64,000 nucleotides of DNA from Thaumasiovibrio occultus (GTDB taxonomy: Bacteria > Pseudomonadota > Gammaproteobacteria > Enterobacterales > Vibrionaceae): the NCBI GenBank assembly GCA_019703815.1, contig AP023052.1:868001-932000 (forward strand), given 5' to 3'. This document shows, in pieces, positions 11,141-22,976 of the stretch. The notes beneath the pieces were generated by a model. That model saw only the letters and a list, made by a program, of their open reading frames with translations, was not told the DNA's origin and ran no database searches. Position numbers and translations under genes: made by a program. The first letter of the stretch is position 1. Every line of letters begins with the position of its first letter.

Positions 11141-13015
11141 TTAATTGATATTTAAGCAGTTCAAACAATACGCCATTTGGCCTTTTGGATCGTTAAGGGT
11201 ATCAAGCTCGACAATAGCCGCTTGCACTTCACGTAGCGGCGCACTCCATTGTGGTGCAAGCGCATCGGCCAGCGGCTGCGCTAGTGGCGCGGCGACAGAG
11301 TGGCTTAAACCGTCAAGAAACTCTTCCATCGGGGTCAGTTCACGCTCCATCCAATTGAGCTGGTAGCTCTTGATGCCCGCCAAACGAGAGGCGGTTTCTA
11401 CCGCGACATCAAAATCACCCAAGTGATCCACAAGGCCTAAGCTGTGGGCGTCTTTACCCGTCCAAACGCGGCCTTGAGCGACTGAATCGGCTTCTTCGAG
11501 AGTCATATCGCGATATTCAGCCACCAAAGAGATGAAGCGTTGATAGCCTGCTTCAATGCCTAGTTGGAACAGCTCTGCAACTTTAGGCTCAAGCTCGCGA
11601 GTTAAGCCTACACCCGACAGCGCGGTGGTACCGACACCGTCGGTGTACACGCCCCAATTTGCCAGTGTGTCTTCGAAGGTAGTGAGCAAGCCAAAAATAC
11701 CAATCGAACCGGTTAAGGTGGAAGGGTTCGCAACAATGGCATCTGCACTGGCTGAAATCCAATAGCCCCCTGAAGCAGCGGTGGCTGACATACTCACCAC
11801 GACCGGTTTACCTGCCGCGCGCACCGCATCGACTTCATTGCGGATCACTTCTGAGGCAAACGCACTGCCGCCGGGGCTGTTGACGCGCAGAATGACGGCT
11901 TTGACGGCATCATCATCGCGGGCTTGGCGGAGTAAATTCGCCGTGGCATCGCCACTGACGGTGCCTTGGCGGTACTCGCCGTCGACAATTGGACCACTGG
12001 CAACCACTACGGCAATTTCGTTGGGTACTGCGTGCGGATCACCGTTTTTGTCGCTGATCAGCTCAGGGAAAACATGGTAGTTGTAATAGCTGACGGATTT
12101 GTAGCCGCCATTGAGATCGCTACCAAAGCGATCAATCAATCGGTTTTGCATTTCTTGACGGGTCGCGAGTTGGTCAACCAAACCTTGCTTTAAGCTGTAC
12201 TGAGCAAAGTCACCGTTCACTGCGCGCATTTCGGCAAGCAGGGTGTCGATATCCGGTGACAGCACGTCAGGATCAACATTACGGTTATCTGCCACATCTA
12301 AGACATATGCTCCCCACAGTTGGTCGAGCCAAACTTGGTTGGACTCACGCGCTGCGTCAGACATGCCATCGCGTGTGTAGGGTTCGATAGCCGATTTGTA
12401 GGTGCCGACACGAAATACGTGAGTGTTGACATCCAGCTTGTCGAACAAGGATTTGTAGTAAAGACGATACGTGCTGAATCCCGTTAGCATCACGCCACCA
12501 TCAGGCGACATCAAGACTTCGTCGGCGTAGGAGGCGAGGTAGTATTGTGATTGGGTAAAGATCTCACCGTAAGCGTAGATTGGCTTACCGCTGTCACTAA
12601 ATTCCGCCAGCGCCTTGCCGATGTACTGCAGCTGGGTCAGGCTGACATCGGACATCTTTGATAGCTGCAATACGATACCGGTAATGCGCTTGTCTTGCTC
12701 GGCTTGACGAATAGCATCCACAATATCAAACAAGACATTTTCGCGTGGTTGTGAGTTACCAAACACCGATTGCGATAGGGTGTCGAACGGGCTAGTTACC
12801 GTGCGTTGTTCGACGATTTTTCCGGAAAGATCCAGAATGAGCGCAGAGTTTGGCTCAATCACTGGCACCGTGCGTTCGACTTCTTGTGTCACGATCAAAA
12901 AGAACAGCGCCACTGAGCCGAAGAAGAAAAGGTTGATAAGCAAGTTGCGTAAAAAATTAACGCCACGCCATAACCAGCGAAAAATCTTTCGGATGCCGCT
13001 AAAAATCATTCCCAT
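11141..13015 (-). CDS. sppA: Signal peptide peptidase SppA, 67K type
   Basis: A 624-residue inner-membrane serine protease that clears cleaved signal peptides. One N-terminal membrane segment (about residues 25-45) precedes two tandem ClpP-like S49 domains. The catalytic Lys is K207 in VGTYKSAIEPY and the catalytic Ser is S415 in ATAASGGYWIS, close to the E. coli positions (209 and 409). Two start codons are possible (first Met or Met3); the first is 5 bases after AGGACCTTA. Confidence 0.95.
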   Translation of the reverse strand: MGMIFSGIRKIFRWLWRGVNFLRNLLINLFFFGSVALFFLIVTQEVERTVPVIEPNSALILDLSGKIVEQRTVTSPFDTLSQSVFGNSQPRENVLFDIVDAIRQAEQDKRITGIVLQLSKMSDVSLTQLQYIGKALAEFSDSGKPIYAYGEIFTQSQYYLASYADEVLMSPDGGVMLTGFSTYRLYYKSLFDKLDVNTHVFRVGTYKSAIEPYTRDGMSDAARESNQVWLDQLWGAYVLDVADNRNVDPDVLSPDIDTLLAEMRAVNGDFAQYSLKQGLVDQLATRQEMQNRLIDRFGSDLNGGYKSVSYYNYHVFPELISDKNGDPHAVPNEIAVVVASGPIVDGEYRQGTVSGDATANLLRQARDDDAVKAVILRVNSPGGSAFASEVIRNEVDAVRAAGKPVVVSMSATAASGGYWISASADAIVANPSTLTGSIGIFGLLTTFEDTLANWGVYTDGVGTTALSGVGLTRELEPKVAELFQLGIEAGYQRFISLVAEYRDMTLEEADSVAQGRVWTGKDAHSLGLVDHLGDFDVAVETASRLAGIKSYQLNWMERELTPMEEFLDGLSHSVAAPLAQPLADALAPQWSAPLREVQAAIVELDTLNDPKGQMAYCLNCLNIN

Positions 13016-13152
13016 ATCAGTAAGGTCCTATGCGATTCATAAACTTATCCTAACGCATAACGCGATAAAAAGCAGGTAACCCGCGTCGCGTAAAATGCAG
13101 ATTTGTTACATATTTGTATGAGTTCGATTGAAAAACGGCTCACTTAGGCATA

Positions 13153-15206
<2,054 letters not shown>

Positions 15207-15410
15207 TTGAACGGTACTCTGCGTCATAGCGAACGTTAAATATCAGTCCAAGCTAATGCAATCGCATTAGACGTACTTTTGCCATGGACAATTTGCTGCA
15301 GGGCTGTGGTAGGGTGGCTTGTCAGCGATGTCAGTGTGGCGTCGTGGGGAATGCTTATGGTGTCGCTAAAGCAGCAGAATGAGCAACAGGAATGCGAAAA
15401 GGAGAGCCTA

Positions 15411-15959
15411 ATGGATGCGTTGTCGTTACTTTTGAATCGTCGTTCGTTACCCAAGATGAAAGCGCCAGCGCCGCAAGGTGAGGCGTTGGAGGCGATTTTT
15501 CAAGCAGGATTGCGCGCGCCGGATCATGCAGGTCTAACTCCGTGGCAGTTTATCGTGGCAAAAGAGCATGGTTTGCAACGTTTGGCTGACGTTTTGGTTG
15601 CCGCAGGCAAAGCTAACGGGGCTGATGAAGCGGCGCTTAAGAAACTGGCCAACGCGCCTTTCCGCGCCCCCATGGTGATCACGGTTGTCGCAAAAGTCAC
15701 TGCTCATGCGAAAGTGCCAGTGAGCGAGCAGCTGATTTCAGCCGGTTGCGCGGCACATGCCATGCAGATGGCGGCGGTTACACAAGGCTTTACCGGTTTT
15801 TGGCGTACGGGCGAATATGCCTATCACCCACTGGTGAAGTCTGGTTTAGGCTTGGCTGAGGACGATGAAATTGTCGGTTTTCTGTATCTCGGCACGCCAG
15901 ATTGCCAAACTGCAAAAGTGCCAGTGCGTGAGAGTGAACGTTTTGTCTCTTATCTTTAG
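15411..15959 (+). CDS. ydjA: NAD(P)H nitroreductase, YdjA family
   Basis: 182 residues of the FMN-dependent nitroreductase fold, close to E. coli YdjA (183). Visible blocks are LNRRSLPKMKAPAP at the N-terminus, RAPDHAGLTPWQF, and FTGFWRTGEYA. The ATG at 15411 is 6 bases after AAAGGAGAG; the frame is open 44 codons further up without a site. In E. coli ydjA lies next to topB and sppA, as here. The physiological substrate is not known. Confidence 0.9.
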   Translation: MDALSLLLNRRSLPKMKAPAPQGEALEAIFQAGLRAPDHAGLTPWQFIVAKEHGLQRLADVLVAAGKANGADEAALKKLANAPFRAPMVITVVAKVTAHAKVPVSEQLISAGCAAHAMQMAAVTQGFTGFWRTGEYAYHPLVKSGLGLAEDDEIVGFLYLGTPDCQTAKVPVRESERFVSYL

Positions 15960-16162
15960 TTGTTGCTAAATCATGTGCTGTCTTTCAGGTGTAGCTAGCC
16001 TTATGTGCATCGAAAGAACAAAAAACGCGCGCCATTTTGCCCCAAGTGGCGCCACTGAACGTCGCAGCCTGTTTGTACCTCGTCATTAGCACCTTGCCTA
16101 TTTACCTGTTTTTATATACAGTTCTTATATCTTAGTTCATCTCCAGTACCACCTTATAACCT

Positions 16163-18145
16163 ATGCCACGTCTTTATATCGCGGAAAAGCCAAGTCTCGG
16201 GCGCGCTATTGCGGCAGTCTTGCCTAAGCCTCATCAAAATCAACAAGGCTATATAGTCGCTGCCAATGGCGATACGGTGACTTGGTGTATCGGTCACCTG
16301 CTTGAGCAGGTTGAGCCTGACAGCTACGATCCGCGCTATAAAAAGTGGGTGATGAGTGATTTACCGATCATCCCAACCGATTGGCAGTTAAAACCCCGCG
16401 CGTCAGCTGCTAAGCAACTGGCTGTGGTGCGAAAACTATTAAAACAGTTTGATCAACTCGTCCACGCCGGCGATCCAGATAGAGAAGGTCAGTTGCTGGT
16501 GGATGAAGTGCTTCACCACTGTAAGTTGTCTAAAGCTAAGTTGCAGCAAGTGCAACGCCTGTTGATTTCAGACTTGAACCCCGCGGCGGTAAAACGCGCC
16601 TTGGGCACTATGCGCAGTAACCAAGAATTTGTGCCGCTGTCGGTTTCGGCATTAGCGCGTTCGCGGGCCGATTGGCTGTATGGCATGAACATGTCACGCG
16701 CTTACACCTTGTTGGGCAAACAAGCGGGCTATAACGGTGTGCTTTCCGTTGGTCGAGTACAAACTCCGGTATTGGGTTTAGTGGTGCGACGGGATGATGA
16801 AATCGCTAATTTCGTGCCCAAACCGTTTTATGAACTCGATGCCTTGATCCCGTATCAGGATAGTGCGCAGAGTCAGATGGATATTCGGGCTCGCTGGCAA
16901 CCGAGCAAGGCATGTGAGCCTTATCAAGATGAAGATGGACGCGTGCTATCGCGCGCGCTGGTCGAGAACGTGCAGCGCCGGATCGCAGGGCAGCCTGCGC
17001 ATGTGGTTGAATCAGAGCGCAAGCCAGTACGACAAGCGCCGCCTTTGCCGTATTCGCTGTCAGCGTTACAAATCGATGCCGCAAAGCGCTTTAACCTGTC
17101 GGCGAGCGATGTGCTGGCCGTGTGTCAGAGCTTGTATGAAAAGCACAAGCTGATCACCTATCCGCGCAGTGATTGTCGTTATCTGCCTAAAGATCACTAT
17201 GCGCAGCGTCATTCGGTGCTAGAAGCTATCGCTAACAATGCGTCTGGCTTAGCGGCGGGCGTTACTAATGCCGACAGCGGGCTGAAATCCAAAGCGTGGA
17301 ACGATAGCAAGGTCGATGCGCATCACGCGATCATCCCCACGCCAAAGCAGATGAAAAGCGCCAGTTTGTCAGGGCGTGAGCTGCAAGTGTATGAGTTGGT
17401 CGCGCGCCAGTATTTGATGCAGTTTTACCCTGCTGCTGAGTATTTGGATGCCAAATTGGTGTTCGAAATCGCAGGTGGTCGTTTCCAAGCGAAAGGGCGC
17501 AGCTTACAGTTTGCCGGCTGGAAAGTGCTATTGGGTAAACAGGCTGACAATGATGACGATACCATTGATGCTAACGTGCCGCCGATTGCCAAAGGCACGG
17601 CGCTGGTTTGCCGCGAGGGGCAGATATTAGACAAGATGACCGAGCCGCCGCGCCATTTTACTGAAGCGACATTGCTGCAGGCGATGACTGGCATTGCCCG
17701 TTTTGTTAACGATCAATCCTTGAAAAAGATTTTGCGCGATACCGATGGCTTGGGCACAGAAGCGACCCGCGCCAGCATTTTGGATTTGCTGTTTAAGCGC
17801 CAGTTGTTAACGCGCCAAGGAAAATCTATTCGCGCGACGGAAGCTGGGCGCGGTTTAGTACATGCGTTGCCAGACGCGGCGGTATACCCCGATATGACCG
17901 CACATTGGGAGCATCAACTCCAAGCCATGGCAGAGAAAGGCGCGGCCTATGGGCCCTTTATGCAGGCGCTTGAAACGCAATTGCAGCAATTGATTGGTAC
18001 GGCAGCGTCTTCGCCTCCGCCTGCGAGCTTACGTGCCTTGCCCGCAGTGGAGTATGGTAAAAAACGTTTTAGTAAGAAAGGGGCTAAGCGTGGTCCGGCG
18101 ACAAAGAAACCGCGTCGCAAACCCGGTTCCGCCCCTCAGACTTAG
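16163..18145 (+). CDS. topB: DNA topoisomerase III
   Basis: A 660-residue type IA topoisomerase (E. coli TopB 653) that decatenates DNA. The Toprim domain starts at MPRLYIAEKPSLGRAI with the acidic triad region DPDREGQ. The catalytic Tyr is Y333 in LITYPRSDCRYL. The C-terminus is Lys/Arg-rich (KKRFSKKGAKRG), as expected for DNA contact. The ribosome-binding site is weak. Its last 62 bases overlap, tail to tail, the end of the diguanylate cyclase gene on the other strand. Confidence 0.96.
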   Translation: MPRLYIAEKPSLGRAIAAVLPKPHQNQQGYIVAANGDTVTWCIGHLLEQVEPDSYDPRYKKWVMSDLPIIPTDWQLKPRASAAKQLAVVRKLLKQFDQLVHAGDPDREGQLLVDEVLHHCKLSKAKLQQVQRLLISDLNPAAVKRALGTMRSNQEFVPLSVSALARSRADWLYGMNMSRAYTLLGKQAGYNGVLSVGRVQTPVLGLVVRRDDEIANFVPKPFYELDALIPYQDSAQSQMDIRARWQPSKACEPYQDEDGRVLSRALVENVQRRIAGQPAHVVESERKPVRQAPPLPYSLSALQIDAAKRFNLSASDVLAVCQSLYEKHKLITYPRSDCRYLPKDHYAQRHSVLEAIANNASGLAAGVTNADSGLKSKAWNDSKVDAHHAIIPTPKQMKSASLSGRELQVYELVARQYLMQFYPAAEYLDAKLVFEIAGGRFQAKGRSLQFAGWKVLLGKQADNDDDTIDANVPPIAKGTALVCREGQILDKMTEPPRHFTEATLLQAMTGIARFVNDQSLKKILRDTDGLGTEATRASILDLLFKRQLLTRQGKSIRATEAGRGLVHALPDAAVYPDMTAHWEHQLQAMAEKGAAYGPFMQALETQLQQLIGTAASSPPPASLRALPAVEYGKKRFSKKGAKRGPATKKPRRKPGSAPQT

Positions 18146-19712
18146 CTTGATACAGCGCTTTATCGGCGCTGATGTAAAGCGATTTAGGATCTTGGCTTGA
18201 CTGCGGGATCACCGTCGCGACGCCGACACTGACGGTGACGATACCTTGCTCGGTTTTGTGCGCGATGCCGGCTTCGCTGATCACCCTAACGAGGTTTTCA
18301 GCGGTGTATCGCGCGGCTGCTTCATCGAACCCCGACAAAATATAGGCGAACTCTTCCCCACCCAAACGTGCAAATAGGGCGCCAGCACGGCGTTCAACCC
18401 CTTGAAGCAACTGGGCGATGCGCTGTAAACAGGCGTCGCCTTGTTCGTGGCCGAAACTGTCGTTGTAGAGTTTGAAGAAGTCCACATCAACAATCAGCAA
18501 CGACAGTGGCAGACGGTGACGCTCGGTACGACGCCATTCGGATTGTAAGGTGGTATCGAAAACCCTGCGGTTAGCGACACCTGTGAGCGGATCTTCACGA
18601 GAAAGGCGCTCTAATTCAGTGTTGGCTTGCTCTAATTGCAAGGTCCGCTCTTCGACCCGTTTTTCTAGCTCAAGGTTTAACGCAAGTAAGGCATCTTCTG
18701 CTTGGCGAGCCACCATGTGTTGCGACAGCGTGACGCCGAACTGTTTCAAAATATGCTTGTGATAGCCTTGCAATGAAGTGCCCGATAGCAAGTTATCTAC
18801 GGCGATCCAACCGAGTAATTTTTTGTCATTCCACAAGGTCACATAGCCGTTCCATCCCGTGCCGACTTCGCACATGTCTTGATACAGCGGCACGTTTTCT
18901 TGGAATAAGAGATACTGTTTTTCTTCCAGGGTCTTTTTGGCTAAGGGATGATCAGCGAGTGGTGACACAAAGTAACTTTCATCAATGGTTTCACCACGAA
19001 TATCGGTGCCATAACTGCCGCGGATCACGCCGCCGTCTTGATCGAACAGTAACACGCCCATCCGATCGATATGGAGCATCTTCTTGCCTTCTGAAACCGT
19101 TTTCTCAAGCAGTTGAGCCATGCTTTGCGATTTTGACATCAGGGATGACATATCGTGAAGCGCTTGCAATTGCTCAAGTAAAGCGCGCTGTTGGTTTTGG
19201 CTGTTGAATAGCTCGTTTTCCATATTTCTACGGTAAGAGTATTCATCATGGGCGGTTTCATTGAGTAATCGGCCTTCCAGCTCTGACGCTAATAGTGCCG
19301 ACAGCATCTGAAAATCATCAGGTGAGAGTTTGGCTTCTGTCGTCATATCAACGACTAAGCAACCGAGTGCTCTCGCCTTGCGCTCCAGCGGCAACCACAA
19401 CCGCTGTACCCCGTTATGCTCGGTGATGTTGGGGCGATTATTGCGCATTGTTTGGTTGATCAGATAGAACGGGATATCGGTATGGTTATCGATATCGACA
19501 GGGGGGTAGAAATAATCGGTCTGCTTCGGTGCCATATTCAGCAAGAGTTTCCACTTGCTCTGGTGTGAAACAAACAGGGTGAGGTGAGTCGCTTCAAAGC
19601 TATCGACAAATTGGCTACACGCCGATTCACAAAGGCTTTTGAGTCCCTGATTTTTGTTCCATTCTCTGCAAAGCTCACGGTAAAAGCGGCTTACAGTTGG
19701 GATCAACGCCAT
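18084..19712 (-). CDS. GAF-domain diguanylate cyclase
   Basis: 542 residues. Two GAF-like regions (about 20-170 and 195-350) are followed by a coiled coil (about 350-385) and a GGDEF domain whose active site reads GGEEF at 451-455, so c-di-GMP synthesis from two GTP is expected. The product-inhibition site upstream (RxxD) reads RAGA, so the allosteric I-site looks lost. No signal peptide or membrane segment is seen, so it is probably a cytoplasmic sensor. GGAG precedes the ATG. The C-terminus is encoded inside topB on the opposite strand. Confidence 0.9.
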   Translation of the reverse strand: MALIPTVSRFYRELCREWNKNQGLKSLCESACSQFVDSFEATHLTLFVSHQSKWKLLLNMAPKQTDYFYPPVDIDNHTDIPFYLINQTMRNNRPNITEHNGVQRLWLPLERKARALGCLVVDMTTEAKLSPDDFQMLSALLASELEGRLLNETAHDEYSYRRNMENELFNSQNQQRALLEQLQALHDMSSLMSKSQSMAQLLEKTVSEGKKMLHIDRMGVLLFDQDGGVIRGSYGTDIRGETIDESYFVSPLADHPLAKKTLEEKQYLLFQENVPLYQDMCEVGTGWNGYVTLWNDKKLLGWIAVDNLLSGTSLQGYHKHILKQFGVTLSQHMVARQAEDALLALNLELEKRVEERTLQLEQANTELERLSREDPLTGVANRRVFDTTLQSEWRRTERHRLPLSLLIVDVDFFKLYNDSFGHEQGDACLQRIAQLLQGVERRAGALFARLGGEEFAYILSGFDEAAARYTAENLVRVISEAGIAHKTEQGIVTVSVGVATVIPQSSQDPKSLYISADKALYQAKSEGRNRVCDAVSLSPDHA

Positions 19713-20003
19713 GTCACCTCTCCTAAAATATCAACGCCTTAGCATGATGATGAAACCAGTTTCATTCAAGTTGGGATGATAAAACTCACATCGAGCTAAC
19801 GTTATGCGATGAAATTACCATAGAGGCCAACAAATAATGCGAGTGGAAATCAAATTAATGATTATGAGTTTTCGGTCATCTCATGCAAATGCGATTATAT
19901 TCACATTTTATTGAAAGGGGACTCACGCTATTTTCTATCGTTATCACTGAAAGGAATAGTCGTGATTGGCGGCGGAAGCTGGGCTCAGAGGGCCATGTTG
20001 GGA

Positions 20004-21224
20004 TCAGTGCGATTGCACTGCGATTTCATTTTGCGATATCGAAACGGTTTCTATTGTGGAGGCTGAAAGACGCTGAGCTGGTAGTAACTCCCTTTGATGC
20101 GTAAGGTGACGGTTAAGGGTGTCTTCGCGCAGCTGAACGCCTACGATCTCGCTCGGTGCTGTCACGCAAGATGCGTTAAGCATCTGCGCCAGCATAAGAT
20201 CGCCCAGCGTAGATTTATAGTGCCCGGGCTCCCAGAACCATTGTGCCGCTAGTGCGGTATCAAGTTGGCTGTAGGAATTGAACACAGCAAAATCCCAGAG
20301 TGTGACGTTCGCGTAGGGCTCAACAACCTGATGAAGCGCGGTTTTAAGTTGCTCAAACGCCTGCCAGTGCCCGTGCTGGGCTATCGCTTGTAAGTAATAG
20401 CCATGGTAGGGATTAATAAACAAGGTCAGCTTGATATTACGCTCATTAGCCAAGGCGATAGCGCTCGCTAAGAGGTCCATTTCTTGATTGCGACCGTTGT
20501 CATCAAAAAGGACGAGATCTGGTTGTGCAAAGCGACGATTGACCTCACTCATTTTCTGACGAAACAGTATCTCTACACCTTCATGTTTCGCCACGCCGGC
20601 TAAATCACGCGCCGGATTAAATCCTTGCTCGGTTCGGTTGGCGGTAAACGAACGCTGTTGGCTAACGATGGTACTAACGCTGTCTTTCAATGCGGTGATG
20701 GAAAAGAGAGCGTTAAATAGATCTTGGGTTCGACGCAAATGCCAATCCATCGGTGATGTCTGTTGCGGTAAACGTGTTAAGAATTGTTGAGCTGCCGGTG
20801 AATGTGAGTGTGAAGTGTTATTTCGCGGATAAAGATGATCTGCCAAATCAATCCCGACGAATACATGTTGTATGTCGGGCATGGTAAGGACGTGTTCAAG
20901 CGCGGTTAATTGCGCTTTCGCCGTTAGGCCGGGAATGGCGAAGTTGTAGACTCGGCCATGGCGTTCTTGCCAGCAGGTCGAACGGGGATCAAGCCCGATT
21001 TCTGGGCGGGAGTTGCCGAGGATCACGGTATTGGCTTGATAACTATCGAGCGCATAGGGCTTGAATAAGCGAGTACGAGAAGCCGCCGCCGGCTTAGTGG
21101 CATTGAAGGCATCAATGCGAGGTGTACCGATGAGGCTGTAAGGATCGGTGATCGCGTTAAAGCCTGCTAGCGCAGCAACGATAATCAGAGTGAGAATAAG
21201 ATAGCGGGTTAGAAATCGAGTCAT
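20004..21224 (-). CDS. Membrane-anchored SGNH-like partner of the MBOAT acyltransferase
   Basis: About 406 residues starting MTRFLTRYLILTLIIVAAL, one N-terminal membrane anchor and the rest predicted periplasmic. A Ser-containing block VILGNSRPEIGLDP (near residue 70) and a late His block WEPGHYKSTLGDLML resemble the SGNH/AlgJ-like acyl-transfer proteins that pair with MBOAT enzymes. The start follows the MBOAT stop by 2 bases, so the two are translationally linked. The acyl acceptor is unknown. The frame extends 37 codons upstream but overlaps the MBOAT gene without a better start. Confidence 0.75.
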   Translation of the reverse strand: MTRFLTRYLILTLIIVAALAGFNAITDPYSLIGTPRIDAFNATKPAAASRTRLFKPYALDSYQANTVILGNSRPEIGLDPRSTCWQERHGRVYNFAIPGLTAKAQLTALEHVLTMPDIQHVFVGIDLADHLYPRNNTSHSHSPAAQQFLTRLPQQTSPMDWHLRRTQDLFNALFSITALKDSVSTIVSQQRSFTANRTEQGFNPARDLAGVAKHEGVEILFRQKMSEVNRRFAQPDLVLFDDNGRNQEMDLLASAIALANERNIKLTLFINPYHGYYLQAIAQHGHWQAFEQLKTALHQVVEPYANVTLWDFAVFNSYSQLDTALAAQWFWEPGHYKSTLGDLMLAQMLNASCVTAPSEIVGVQLREDTLNRHLTHQRELLPAQRLSASTIETVSISQNEIAVQSH

Positions 21225-21226
21225 AG

Positions 21227-22795
21227 CTAAAATTGAAAGTAGAGAAATTCGGAAACACTGGCCATACCGAAAATAGCCAATGAGGTGATGGCGCTGCAGG
21301 CGACGAGCCACGGTGTCGATAAAGTGATGTACCACCGGCTAGGCGATACTGGATAGGGCTTGCTGTTTTCCGCGTTGAGCGACCGTAGGTGAGCCGTGAG
21401 TTGATAGGTGTTTGGCATAAAGAGGGCGATGGGTAACAAACACACTATCCAGCCATAGGTGGCAATAAACTGGCTACCGCCGCCGAGAAACGTCCCTATG
21501 TTGAATTGCGTAAACAGAGGTTGGAGTGCATCCAAACGGGCGTAGATAGCATTCGGGATCGCGATGCCATTAAAGCCATACATCCCTTCGAGCATCACTA
21601 GCGCACTCGCTAGATCGGGCGCGCGGAAAAACACCCACGCATTGACGACGCAGAAAAATGTCAGCAACCACATGCAACATTGCCATCCTCGGCGCTGATC
21701 CAGCCAGGTTAATCGGCACTGTGTTTTGAGATAAAGCCAGCCGTGATTGATCACTAAAAAACCACCATGTAACGCGCCCCAAATAATGAAATTCCAACCC
21801 GCGCCATGCCAAAGGCCGCCTAAAAGCATAGTGAACAGTAGATTTTGGTAGCGACGCCAACGGCCAAAGTGGCTTCCTCCCAGTGGTATATAGACGTAGT
21901 CACGCAGGAATCGCGACAGGGTAATGTGCCAGCGGCGCCAAAAATCGATAATGCTGGTGGCTTTGTAAGGCGAGTTAAAATTCAACGGCAAAGAAATACC
22001 AAACAAGCGAGCAATGCCAATGGCCATATCGGAGTAGCCTGAGAAGTCGAAATAGAGTTGCAAGGTGTAGGCGAGTGCGCCGCCCCACGCGACAAACAGT
22101 GAAACCGCTTCGCCTGCATCAGCCTGCGCGAAGACGGGTGAGGCGTACACGGCAATGCCGTCAGCCAGTACGGTTTTTTTGAACAGGCCAATAAAGAAAA
22201 TGATCGCGCCTTCGAGCAACTGGGGTGAAAAGGTGCCTTTGGCATGGTTGGTGGCGAACTGCGGCATCATCTCTTTGTGGTGTACGATGGGGCCAGCAAT
22301 CAACTGCGGAAAAAAAGTCACAAAAAGCAAGTAGTGACTAAATTGGATGTGTTTGATCTCGCGATTGGCGATGTCGACCAAAAACGCGATTTGCTGAAAG
22401 GTGAAAAAGGAGATCGCCAGCGGCAGAATAATGCTTTCAATTTGCCAGGTTGAGTCCGTCAATAGATTGAGGTTACTGACGACAAAATGGGCGTACTTGA
22501 AATATGCGAGTAAGCCTAAATTAAAGACAATGCCCACGATCAACAGTAAACGACGTTGCCAACGCGCCTTCTGATCCGATAGGCGCATTAGCCCATGGCT
22601 AAGGGAAAAATTAACCGCAATAGAGAGCAGAAGGAGTAAGAGGTAGACCGGTTTCCAGCAGCCATAAAATAGCAATGATGCGAGGGCGAGGAACCATATT
22701 GAAGATGCGATCCAGCCTTTACGCAGTAAAAACAGATACCCCACTAAAGTCAGCGGCAAAAACAGAAACAGGAAGGGGTAGGAGTTAAAAAGCAT
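21227..22795 (-). CDS. MBOAT family O-acyltransferase (AlgI-like)
   Basis: About 522 residues with many hydrophobic segments, starting MLFNSYPFLFLFLPLTLVG. The signature DFWRRWHITLSRFLRDYVYIP and the conserved His (H330) in GGLWHGAGWNF place it with AlgI/DltB-type MBOAT proteins, which move acyl groups across the inner membrane to a polysaccharide or other envelope acceptor. It forms a two-gene unit with the SGNH-like protein downstream. No polysaccharide synthesis genes are nearby, so the acceptor cannot be named. Confidence 0.88.
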   Translation of the reverse strand: MLFNSYPFLFLFLPLTLVGYLFLLRKGWIASSIWFLALASLLFYGCWKPVYLLLLLLSIAVNFSLSHGLMRLSDQKARWQRRLLLIVGIVFNLGLLAYFKYAHFVVSNLNLLTDSTWQIESIILPLAISFFTFQQIAFLVDIANREIKHIQFSHYLLFVTFFPQLIAGPIVHHKEMMPQFATNHAKGTFSPQLLEGAIIFFIGLFKKTVLADGIAVYASPVFAQADAGEAVSLFVAWGGALAYTLQLYFDFSGYSDMAIGIARLFGISLPLNFNSPYKATSIIDFWRRWHITLSRFLRDYVYIPLGGSHFGRWRRYQNLLFTMLLGGLWHGAGWNFIIWGALHGGFLVINHGWLYLKTQCRLTWLDQRRGWQCCMWLLTFFCVVNAWVFFRAPDLASALVMLEGMYGFNGIAIPNAIYARLDALQPLFTQFNIGTFLGGGSQFIATYGWIVCLLPIALFMPNTYQLTAHLRSLNAENSKPYPVSPSRWYITLSTPWLVACSAITSLAIFGMASVSEFLYFQF

Positions 22796-22976
22796 AGAAA
22801 AGCATCTTGTTGAACAACACTTGGCTTCAGTGTAGTGGAGTGCGTAACAAGGCAAGCGGAGATCGCGCTATTGTCTCAGGAAGGGGATCGGCAAACCGTA
22901 CCCTCCAGCACAATAAGCGCTAGCAGTGTTAGTCAGTGCTAATTAAGAAGCGATAGCCTCTGTGAACAACCCGTAG

